Origin: DASWJZ01 sp963805325
GTDB lineage: Bacteria > Pseudomonadota > Alphaproteobacteria > Rhizobiales > Afifellaceae
Direction: 5' to 3'
DNA length: 64,000 nt
Assembly: GCA_963805325.1 (NCBI GenBank)
Contig: CAWDTS010000022.1
Location: forward strand, 124,001-188,000
The notes under the pieces were generated by a model. It had not been told where the DNA came from. It did no database searches and saw only the letters and a program-made list of their open reading frames with translations. Every line of letters begins with the position of its first letter. Positions within the stretch are counted from its first letter, which is position 1. Below, in pieces: positions 36,912 through 44,173 of the stretch. A program made the position numbers and the translations under genes.

Positions 36912-38271
36912 TCAGCCAGCGGGAAAGGTACGCAGGCACAAGGTGGCGCATGCGCATGTGGAACGCGATGCTGCGCGCGCCGAGAAAGACGAGCAGCGAC
37001 GCCCACAGTCCGTGATTGCCGTAAAAGGGCGTGAGCCCCGCCCAGGCCACGAGATAAACGGCGACCGACAGCAGCATCATGTTACGCATGTCGCGCGACC
37101 AGGTGGCGCCGATGAAGATGCCGTCCATCTGAAACGCAGTGGTCGCGATGAGCGGCGTGAGCACGGCCCAGACCAGATAGAGGCGGGCGGTCGCGCGCAC
37201 GCCGGGCGCAGTCGTCATCAAGTCGATCACGTAAGGCCCCGCAAGCGCGAACACCGCGGCAAGCAGGACCGCGGTCAGCAATCCCCAGAGCGTCGTCAGC
37301 CGTACGACGCGCTCGAAAGCAGGGCGGAAGCGCGCGCCGACGGCACGGCCCGCAAGCTGCTCGGCGGCGGTTGCAAAGCCGTCGAGGAAATAGCCGCCGA
37401 CCAAGAAGAAATGCAGAAGGATCGCATTCGCGGCGAGCACGATGTCGCCGTAACCGGCGCCTTGCCTGGTGAAGAAGGCAAAGGCGAAAAGCAGCGCCAT
37501 GGAACGCACCATGACGTCTGAATTGACAGCCATCATGCGCTTCAGCCGGCGAAGGTCGAAGATCTCCGCGCGGCTCGGTCGCCGCGCGGCGCGAAGCTTC
37601 CACCAGGCGAGCGCGATCCCGGCGAATGTCGTCACCACCTCGCCGGTGACCGTGCCGAGCGCCGCGCCTGCGACACCCCAGCCGAAGCCGAGCACAAAGA
37701 CGACCGAGAGCGCGATGTTGACGCCGTTCAGAAGCACCTGCAGCAGGAGCCCCGACCCCGACTCGCCGCGGCCGATCACCCAGCCGAGCACGGCGTAGTT
37801 CAGGAGCGCGAAGGGCGCCGACCAGATGCGCACCGACACGTAGAGTATCGCCGCGGCGGCGACGTCGCCATGGACCCCGAGCGCCACGACGCCGATCTTT
37901 CCGATCGGCACCTGCAACACGAGCATGAGGAGCCCGGCAGCGAGCGCAATCGCGGCGGAGCGAAGCAGCACCGCCTGCTCCTCGATCGGATCCTCGGCGC
38001 CGACCGCCTGCGCCGTCAGCCCGGTCGTGGCGGAGCGCAGAAAGTTCAATGTGGCGAAGAGAATATCGAAGATCAGCGCGCCGATCGCGATGCCGCCGAT
38101 CAGGGCGGCCTTGCCCAACTGTCCGACGACCGCCATGTCGACAACGCCGACGAGCGGCGTCGTGAGATAGGCGAGCGTCATCGGCATCGCGAGGCGGAAG
38201 ACAATGCCATGCGTCACGTTAAACGGACGAATCGGCGGCGTCGGCCTTTCGTCTGCCGGGGGAGGCTTCAC
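36912..38271 (-). CDS. MATE family efflux transporter, one apparent frameshift at the 3' end
   Basis: MATE multidrug/Na+ antiporter (DinF-like): VTHGIVFRLAMPMTLAYLTTPLVGVVDMAVVGQLG starts the first of about 12 helices. GTG 38271 overlaps the upstream gene's stop by 4 bases (GTGA). As written the frame does not stop at the usual place but runs about 100 codons antisense through the globin gene to 36619. One base removed near 36920-36935 gives an ending of ATFPAG then TGA at 36912, a normal MATE C-terminus and 452 residues. I therefore place the true stop at 36912. Confidence 0.8.
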
Positions 38272-38546
38272 TCGGTCCGACGCCGGCCGCCGAGCTTGAA
38301 GAGGCGCGCGATCAGGAACAGCGGAATAACGATCAGCGCGCCGCCGATCAGATAATCGAGCGAATCGGCGAAGAAGGCGAAACCCATGTCGTAGATGTGG
38401 AGGATCGCGCGCCTGATCCACCAGTAGATGTCATAGGGGCGGATGCCGAGCGCGGAGAGGATGAGACCCACCACGAACGACAGGACCAGGAGGCGGATCA
38501 CGACCCGAAACGGCGTGTCGCCGAGGAAGCGCGTCAGTCCCTGCAT
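38268..38546 (-). CDS. Small two-helix membrane protein (DUF6460-like)
   Basis: A 92-residue protein with two hydrophobic helices (VVIRLLVLSFVVGLILSALG and YLIGGALIVIPLFLIARLF) joined by the conserved-looking IRPYDIYWWIRRAILHIYDMGF. This resembles the DUF6460 family of Rhizobiales. Function unknown. Its stop overlaps the GTG start of the MATE gene, so the two are likely co-expressed. Confidence 0.75.
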   Translation of the reverse strand: MQGLTRFLGDTPFRVVIRLLVLSFVVGLILSALGIRPYDIYWWIRRAILHIYDMGFAFFADSLDYLIGGALIVIPLFLIARLFKLGGRRRTE

Positions 38547-38629
38547 GATTCGTCCCGTTCGGCCCCCGGAGCGATTTAGGCCGATGCGGCGGCCCGAACA
38601 AGGCAGACGGCAAAGGGTCCGCGTCGCCG

Positions 38630-40249
38630 CTATTCAGGTAGCAGCTTTTCCAGCGTTTCCAGCCGGTCGGCCTCGCCCGGCGGCTTGTCCCAGCGAAGGC
38701 GGTTAATGCGCGGGAAACGCATGGCGATGCCGGATTTGTGGCGGGTCGAGCGGTTCAGCCCCTCAAATGCAACTTCGAGCACGAGTCCGTGGTTCGGCTC
38801 GGCGCGGACCGCGCGCACCGGCCCGAAGCGATCGGTCGTGTTGTTGCGGACATAGCGGTCGAGCTCGCGCAGCTCCTCGTCGGTGAAGCCGAAATACGCC
38901 TTGCCGACCGGCACCAGCTCCGGCGCGATCTCGTCGCCCGCCCAGACGCCGAACGTATAGTCGGAGTAGAACGACGAGCGCTTGCCGTGGCCGCGCTGCG
39001 CGTACATCAGCACCGCATCGATGACGTGCGGATCGCGCTTCCACTTGAACCAAGGACCTTTCGGCCGCCCGGGCACGTAGGCGGAATCCCAGCGCTTCAG
39101 CATCACGCCTTCCGCAACCTCGTGCACGCGGCCGTCGGTCGGCGGATCGGCTCGCAAAGCGGCGAGCTCCTCCCACGTCTTGAACGCGACGAGCGGGGAA
39201 ACGTCGATGCGCGGCGACGCGATGTTCTGCACGAGAACTTCGAGGCGCTTGCGGCGTTCCGCGAAGGGAAGCGCGCGCGGATCGTCGTCGCCGTCGGCAA
39301 GAAGATCGTAGGCGCGGATGAAGGCCGGGTGCGACTGGACGAGCTTCGTCGACACTGTCTTGCGATTGAGCCGCTGCTGCAGGTCGCCGAACGGCGCGAT
39401 CGATATCGAGCCCGCATCTTCTCTCGCAACAAGCAACTCGCCGTCGAGCGCGCCCTCGAAGGCCAGCACATCGAGGATGTCGGGGAAGGCGCCGGAGATG
39501 TCGTCGCCGGTGCGCGAATAGAGCTTGCGCACGCCCTTGTCCGAAACGGCCTGCACGCGGATGCCGTCCCATTTCCACTCCGCGGCGTAGTCCTTCGGGT
39601 CGAGTTTCTGGAACTCGCTCTCGTCGAGCGCCTGCGCGAGCATCACCGGGCGGAAGGGCGCGAGCGCGGCGGAGACGGGCCGCTCGCCCCTCCCCTCAAG
39701 CCAGGCGAAGAATTCGACATAGGGCGGCGTCAGCCCGTGCCAGAGTTCCTCGATCTCCGTCACATCCTTGTCGCCCATCCTGGCGAGCGCCTGCTTGGCG
39801 AGCCGCGCGGTGACGCCGACGCGAAGGCCGCCGGTGACGAGCTTCAGAAGCGCATAGCGGCCGGAGGCGTCGAGCCGGTCGAGCCAGCGCTCGACAAGCC
39901 GCGGCCCTTCAAGCCGCGAAGCGGCGTGAAGCTGTTCCACCACCTCGGAGAGCCGCAGCACGGCGGCGCCCTCGTCGCGCGCCGGCCAGACGAGCGCGAT
40001 CGTCTCGGCGAGATCGCCGACATAATCGTAGGAATAGCCGAAGAGGATTTCGTCCATGCGCTCCACGACGAGCGCGCGCAGCATCGCCGGCTTGACCGAG
40101 GCGATTGCGAGATCGCCGGTCAGCGCGGCGAGCGCATAGCCTCGGTCGGGATCGGGCGCGGCGGAAAAATAGTCGGAAAGCAGCCGGAGCTTGCCGTTGC
40201 GGGCCGGCGTCAGCACGAGGCGGTCGAGAAGGGCGGCGAAGGCCTGCAT
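38630..40249 (-). CDS. ATP-dependent DNA ligase of the ligase-associated DNA repair set
   Basis: A 539-residue cisplatin-type/LigB-LigC-like ATP-dependent ligase, from ATG 40249 (upstream residues unconserved). The N-terminal DNA-binding domain begins MQAFAALLDRLVLTPARNGK. The nucleotidyltransferase active site is AEWKWDGIRVQ (motif I KxDG, Lys near residue 225), with further motifs SRTGDD and ALDGELLV. A C-terminal OB fold holds motif V (GVMLKRWDSAYVPG) and FKWKRD. This family is encoded with an MBL exonuclease, an Lhr-like helicase and a PdeM phosphoesterase, and all three are in this window. It probably seals breaks processed by those enzymes. Confidence 0.92.
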   Translation of the reverse strand: MQAFAALLDRLVLTPARNGKLRLLSDYFSAAPDPDRGYALAALTGDLAIASVKPAMLRALVVERMDEILFGYSYDYVGDLAETIALVWPARDEGAAVLRLSEVVEQLHAASRLEGPRLVERWLDRLDASGRYALLKLVTGGLRVGVTARLAKQALARMGDKDVTEIEELWHGLTPPYVEFFAWLEGRGERPVSAALAPFRPVMLAQALDESEFQKLDPKDYAAEWKWDGIRVQAVSDKGVRKLYSRTGDDISGAFPDILDVLAFEGALDGELLVAREDAGSISIAPFGDLQQRLNRKTVSTKLVQSHPAFIRAYDLLADGDDDPRALPFAERRKRLEVLVQNIASPRIDVSPLVAFKTWEELAALRADPPTDGRVHEVAEGVMLKRWDSAYVPGRPKGPWFKWKRDPHVIDAVLMYAQRGHGKRSSFYSDYTFGVWAGDEIAPELVPVGKAYFGFTDEELRELDRYVRNNTTDRFGPVRAVRAEPNHGLVLEVAFEGLNRSTRHKSGIAMRFPRINRLRWDKPPGEADRLETLEKLLPE

Positions 40250-40290
40250 GGAGGGGAATATAGGGGCGGGATTGGGGATGAGGGACTCCT

Positions 40291-40432
40291 CCAACCTCCC
40301 TCATGCTGAGGTGCGACGCGGACTGACGGGAGCCTCGAAGCACGCAGTGCAGCTGATCCAGCGCATTCTGGACGATCCTTCGAGGCTCGGCGCTGAAGCG
40401 CCTCGCACCTCAGGATGAGGGCAGCGGAAGCG
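40291..40432. repeat. Intergenic repeat, CCTCATGCTGAGG...CCTCAGGATGAGG type, copy 1
   Basis: Contains CCTCATGCTGAGGTGC at one end and GCACCTCAGGATGAGG at the other, with CTTCGAGGCTC and GCCTCGAAG blocks between. This is a dispersed repeat of Rhizobiales genomes. A second, nearly identical copy lies at 41155-41340 in the same orientation, on the other side of the PilZ gene. Confidence 0.75.
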
Positions 40433-40529
40433 GCACGCGACGCGCGGCCGGTTTCGGGAGGGGTGGCGCGGTGGCACGCCCGGACGATGTCCCCTTAAGG
40501 CGTAGCGGCGATTTCGGTGAGGCTGGAAC

Positions 40530-40877
40530 CTACCAGGCGCCGGGGTCGATCTGCTTGCGGAGCCGGCGGTTCTCCACCTCGAGGTGGCGGATGCGCTGCA
40601 TATAGTCGATCGGCACGCCGGCCTCGGTCTCCGACAGCTTTACGCCGGCGCGGTCGTGCTTCCGCCAAACGAGCTTCGCCGTGTAAGTCTCCTCGCGATT
40701 CGGGATGTGGAGCGTGAACTCCGACGGCGTCAGCGAAGTGTGCGGGAAGACGACGAGCGCGCCATGCGGCCCGATGTTCTTCACGACGCAATCCATCACG
40801 GAATTGCGGCGGCCGAAGATGACCTTGCCGCCCAGAAAGCTCTTTTGCCGCTGCTCCTTGCGCCTTTCCTCAACCAT
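40530..40877 (-). CDS. PilZ domain protein
   Basis: A 115-residue PilZ protein from ATG 40877 (MVEERRKEQRQKSFLGGKVI). The c-di-GMP-binding hallmarks are an RxxxR-like start (ERRKEQRQ) and a (D/N)xSxxG-like site, here MDCVVKNIGPHGALV, where the usual Ser is replaced (NIGPHG), as is common in alphaproteobacterial single-domain PilZ proteins. It ends in a short basic helix. A perfect palindrome (40896-40911) lies 19 bp before its start. The gene is bracketed by two direct repeats. Confidence 0.85.
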   Translation of the reverse strand: MVEERRKEQRQKSFLGGKVIFGRRNSVMDCVVKNIGPHGALVVFPHTSLTPSEFTLHIPNREETYTAKLVWRKHDRAGVKLSETEAGVPIDYMQRIRHLEVENRRLRKQIDPGAW

Positions 40878-40895
40878 CGCCCGCTCCGTCGCGCC

Positions 40896-40911
40896 GTTAA
40901 CCCGGGTTAAC
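40896..40911. promoter_or_regulatory. 16-bp perfect palindrome upstream of PilZ gene
   Basis: GTTAACCCGGGTTAAC, a perfect palindrome with a TTAA-N6-TTAA arrangement, 19 bp before the PilZ ATG on the minus strand. It resembles the palindrome between the tadG-like gene and hemA and is probably an operator. Confidence 0.4.
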
Positions 40912-41017
40912 AAAAGGTTTATCGCGCGCGCCGGTGGTAACGATCCATTAAGAATGTTTGCGAAGGTTAACGGGTGGCGGGCAAGGCGGCCGATCGTCTG
41001 GCGGGAGGCGGGTGTGT

Positions 41018-41145
41018 CATCCTCAACAGTCGTCGTGCCCGGGCTCGACCCGGGCATCCATTCCGTGACGCTCGGGGCCGTTGGACCGTTACGGAATGGA
41101 TTGCCGGATCAAGTCCGGCAATGACGACAATTGTTGAGGCTACGT
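41018..41145. repeat. Compound inverted repeat (intergenic element)
   Basis: Nested inverted repeats: outer arms CCTCAACAgTCGTC and GACGACaattgTTGAGG; inner hairpins GCCCGGG-ctcga-CCCGGGC, CATTCCGT...TACGGAATG and TTGCCGGA-tcaag-TCCGGCAA. The motifs GCCCGGGCTCGACCCGGGC and GCCGGATCAAGTCCGGC are widespread intergenic repeats in this order. Together with the next repeat it fills the gap 40878-41383, which has no gene. Confidence 0.7.
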
Positions 41146-41154
41146 GGAGGCCAC

Positions 41155-41340
41155 CCAACCTCCCTCATGCTGAGGTGCTCCATTCCGCCCCTTCGAGGCT
41201 CGCTGCGCTCGCACCTCAGGATGAGGACGGAATGGAGCCTCGAAGCACGCAGTGCAGTCGATCCAGCGCGTTCTGGACGATCCTTCGAGGCTCGGCGCTG
41301 AAGCGCCTCGCACCTCAGGATGAGGGCGGTGGAAGCGGAG
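41155..41340. repeat. Intergenic repeat, CCTCATGCTGAGG...CCTCAGGATGAGG type, copy 2
   Basis: Same family as 40291-40432, longer, with an internal extra block (CATTCCGCCCCTTCGAGGCTC). The segment GCCTCGAAGCACGCAGTGCA to GCACCTCAGGATGAGGGC is nearly identical to copy 1. It lies directly before the exonuclease gene. Confidence 0.75.
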
Positions 41341-41383
41341 ACGGAAGGCTGCGCCGCAACCGCCCCTGCCCTATATTTACGCG

Positions 41384-42395
41384 ATGCGTTTCACCGAGCT
41401 TCTCTGCGCGACGCCTGCCGGCATCTATTGCCCGCCCGGCGATTTTTATATCGACCCTACGCGGGCGGTTGACCGCGCGCTGATCACGCATGGCCATTCC
41501 GACCATGCGCGGCGCGGGCACAAGGCGGTGCTCGCGACGCCGGAGACGCTGAAGATCATGGCGGAGCGCTACGGCGGGGATTTCGCCGGGAGCGCCGAGG
41601 CCGCGCGGCTCAACGAGCCGATGACGATCAACGGCGTCGGCGTGACCTTTCACGGCGCGGGCCACGTGCTCGGCTCGGCGCAGATCGCGGTGGAGATGGA
41701 CGGCACGAAGATCGTCGCGTCGGGCGACTACAAGCGCGGCCTCGATCCGACCTGCGCGCCATTCGAGCCGGTCAAATGCGACGTCTTCATCACCGAGGCG
41801 ACGTTCGCGCTTCCGGTCTTCCGCCATCCCGACGACCGCGCGGAGATCAGGAAGCTGCTCGCCTCCGTCGCGCAGTTTCCGGAGCGCACGCATCTCGTCG
41901 GCGCTTATGCGCTTGGGAAGGCGCAGCGCGTCATCGCGCTGATCCGCGAGGCGGGATACGACGCGCCGATCTACATCCACGGCGCGATGCAGAAGCTCTG
42001 CGAGCTTTACGCGGCGGAGGGGATCGACCTCGGGATCCTGGAGCCCGCCACGCTTGGAAAAAGGGCGCAAGAAGGATTTCGCCGGCGCCATCGTCGTCGG
42101 CCCGCCCTCGGCGTTTCAGGACCGCTGGGCGCGGCGTTTTTCCGATCCGGTCTCCTGCTTCGCCTCCGGCTGGATGCGCATCCGCCAGCGCGCCAAGCAG
42201 GGCGGCGTGGAGCTGCCGCTCGTCATCTCCGACCACGCCGACTGGGACGAGCTTTGCGACACGATCCGCGAAGTCTCACCGCAGGAGGTGTGGGTGACGC
42301 ACGGGCGCGAAGAGGCGCTGGTCCGATGGTGCGAGCTTCAGGGGATACCGGCGAAGCCGCTGCATTTGATGGGGTATGAGGATGAGGCGGAGTGA
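41384..42395 (+). CDS. Ligase-associated DNA damage response exonuclease (MBL/beta-CASP-like), one apparent frameshift
   Basis: Metallo-beta-lactamase-fold nuclease of the ligase-associated set. HGHSDHARRGHKAV is the HxHxDH metal site near residue 38, GAGHVLGSAQIAVE follows, then SGDYKRGLD and, later, ISDHADWDELCDTI and VWVTHGREEALVRW. The frame breaks near 42059-42063 (AAAAA). Removing one A joins the two parts into 336 residues, the usual length. It is divergent from the ligase gene; usually the genes of this set run together. The frame break is probably a sequencing insertion. Confidence 0.85.
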
Positions 42396-42401
42396 CGCTC
42401 G

Positions 42402-42893
42402 TTACTCTTGCGCAAACCAAAGCTGCCTCACACAACCACACAAGAACTTCACGGCTATCCCATGCACCAACAGCTGCGCCCGATAACTGAGCCAATGGTC
42501 GTCCGTAGCGTTCAAGACCTCGGCTCCGGCTTTGCGCGCCGCCGCCGCAAACTTGCGATCCGAAGGGTCGAACGCAGCTAGCCCGGGGTCTTCTTCTGGA
42601 AAGTCGACATATCCTCCAGAGACCCGCTTTGGCAGTTCGACTCTGAGCACCTTTCCGGAATAGTTCATCAATACTTCCCGGAAGAACCTATCTCCGACTC
42701 CGGGCTCGCCTTTCGGACTGCAGTATCGACGATATTCATCCAGCATTTCGCCAGCGGTATCGATCACTATCTGGCCGCCTTCCAGTATCTGCGCCAAAGC
42801 ATCGATACTCGCCTCTCGACACGCGGCGCATGCATTTGTGTTACGTCCATTTGAAACCACCGCCACGTTCGTATCCACGACGTGCCGGATCAT
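42402..42893 (-). CDS. PIN-domain ribonuclease, partner of the AAA ATPase
   Basis: A 163-residue PIN-domain protein. Candidate metal-binding acids are D7 (HVVDTNVAVV), E53 (LDEYRRYC), D112 (DPSDRKFAAAARKAG) and D131/D132 (NATDDHW), in the order of VapC-like PIN nucleases. A Cys-rich start (NACAACREAS) and a C-terminal extension (VKFLCGCVRQLWF) are unusual. Its ATG (42893) overlaps by 4 bp (ATGA) the original stop of the AAA ATPase gene, now separated from it by an IS3 element. With no cognate antitoxin, the ATPase is the obvious partner. Base composition is more AT-rich than its neighbours. Confidence 0.75.
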   Translation of the reverse strand: MIRHVVDTNVAVVSNGRNTNACAACREASIDALAQILEGGQIVIDTAGEMLDEYRRYCSPKGEPGVGDRFFREVLMNYSGKVLRVELPKRVSGGYVDFPEEDPGLAAFDPSDRKFAAAARKAGAEVLNATDDHWLSYRAQLLVHGIAVKFLCGCVRQLWFAQE

Positions 42894-42958
42894 TTCGTCT
42901 TAGCTCTGGCCAGTCTTGCTTTCTCAGCAGCGAACGTTTCCCCGAACGCATCTAGAGC
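42890..42958 (-). pseudogene. Detached 3' end of the AAA ATPase gene
   Basis: The stretch just outside the IS3 left end reads, in frame, ALDAFGETFAAEKARL and a basic tail ending KTK, followed by a TGA that overlaps the PIN gene ATG. It joins by strand, phase with the PIN start and sense to the ATPase gene whose upstream part ends at 44212. These 22 codons plus stop are the natural C-terminus of the ATPase. No target-site duplication remains, so a few codons may have been lost. Confidence 0.65.
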
Positions 42959-43019
42959 TGGTCCCGGTTTGTGAGACAGGCGGCTAAGGTGGATTCGCCG
43001 ACGAGAAGGACGATCCACC

Positions 43020-43301
43020 ATGAGGACGCGCAGACGGTTCACGGCCGAGTTCAAGGCGAAGGTCGCGCTTGAGGCGATCCAGGGACAGCGGACGGTGGCG
43101 GAGCTGGCGGCCCGGCACGAGCTTCACCCGAACCTGATCGCGCAGTGGAAGCGGCAGGCGATCGAGAAGCTGGCGAAGGTCTTCGACGACAAGGGCTTTG
43201 AGGTTCAGGCGAACCGCGACGCCGAGGTGACGAAGCTGCACGCCAAGATCGGGCAGCTCGTGGTGGAGCGCGATTTTTTGGCCAAAGCCTTCGATCGCTG
43301 A
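43020..43301 (+). CDS. IS3-family transposase OrfA
   Basis: A 93-residue HTH_Tnp_1 protein (RRRFTAEFKAKVALEAIQGQ, helix-turn-helix, then a leucine-type coiled helix KLHAKIGQLVVERDFL). It binds the inverted repeats and is the first half of the OrfAB transposase. The slippery sequence for the fusion lies near its end. Confidence 0.93.
   Translation: MRTRRRFTAEFKAKVALEAIQGQRTVAELAARHELHPNLIAQWKRQAIEKLAKVFDDKGFEVQANRDAEVTKLHAKIGQLVVERDFLAKAFDR
43274..43280 (+). other. Slippery heptamer for -1 ribosomal frameshift (OrfAB)
   Basis: T TTT TTG in the orfA frame (TTT at 43275, TTG at 43278) is a canonical X XXY YYZ heptamer. The -1 frame is open from here into orfB with no stop, so a fused OrfAB transposase would be made, as in other IS3-family elements. 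Confidence 0.75.
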
Positions 43302-43318
43302 GCCTGGATCGGAGGAAG

Positions 43319-44155
43319 ATGATGATCGAGCCCGGTCACCCACGGCTCTCCATCGTCCGCCAGTGCGAGCTGGTGTCGATCTCGCGGGCCTCGTTCTACC
43401 GCCCGCCGGCGAGCGAGAGCCCGGAGAACCTCGCACTCATGCGGCTCATCGACGAGGCGTTCCTGGAATGCCCGTTCTACGGCGCCCGCCAGATGGCGCG
43501 GCATCTGCGGCGGCTCGGCTGGTGCGTCGGCCGCAAGCGGGTGCGGCGGCTGATGCGCAAGATCGGGCTGTCGCCGATCTACCAGGCGCCGAGGACGAGC
43601 GAGCCGCACCCGCAGCACAAGATCTATCCTTACCTGCTGCGGCACCTGGCGATCGAGCGGCCGAACCAGGTCTGGTGCGCCGACGTGACCTACATCCCGA
43701 TGCGGCGCGGCTTCCTCTACCTCGTGGCCATCATGGACTGGGCGAGCCGCAAGGTGCTGGCCTGGCGGCTGTCGAACACCATGGAGGCGGACTTCTGCGT
43801 CGCGGCGCTGGAGGAGGCGATCGCCCGCTACGGCAGGCCCGACATCTTCAACACCGACCAGGGCTCGCAGTTCACCAGCTTCGCCTTCACCACCACGCTC
43901 AGGGACGCCGGCATCCGCATCTCCATGGACGGCCGCGGCCGCTGGATGGACAACGTCTTCATCGAGCGGCTGTGGCGATCGCTCAAATACGAGTGCGTCT
44001 TCCTCAATGCCTTCGAGACCGGCAGCGAGGCAAGGGGCGGGATCGGTCGTTGGATCGGCTACTACAACACCTCGCGCCCGCACTCTTCGTTCGGCGGCAG
44101 GACGCCCGACGAGGTCTATGCTATCGACATCGAGCAGGAGAAACTGGCGGCGTAA
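43319..44155 (+). CDS. IS3-family transposase OrfB (DDE integrase)
   Basis: A 278-residue rve-superfamily catalytic subunit with N-terminal HTH_21 (FLECPFYGARQMARHLRRLG). The DDE residues are D122 (WCADVTYIPM), D180 (NTDQGSQFT) and E216 (NVFIERLWRSLKYE), with 35 residues between the last two. The protein is full length, so the element looks competent. ATG 43319 or 43322 starts the separate product; the fusion enters upstream by frameshift. Confidence 0.94.
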   Translation: MMIEPGHPRLSIVRQCELVSISRASFYRPPASESPENLALMRLIDEAFLECPFYGARQMARHLRRLGWCVGRKRVRRLMRKIGLSPIYQAPRTSEPHPQHKIYPYLLRHLAIERPNQVWCADVTYIPMRRGFLYLVAIMDWASRKVLAWRLSNTMEADFCVAALEEAIARYGRPDIFNTDQGSQFTSFAFTTTLRDAGIRISMDGRGRWMDNVFIERLWRSLKYECVFLNAFETGSEARGGIGRWIGYYNTSRPHSSFGGRTPDEVYAIDIEQEKLAA

Positions 44156-44173
44156 TCAGACCCGGAATCCACC

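Noticed and set aside
40291..41340. CRISPR array in the repeat-rich region
   Set aside because: The repeats are two long, palindromic intergenic elements with no regular spacers and no cas genes nearby.
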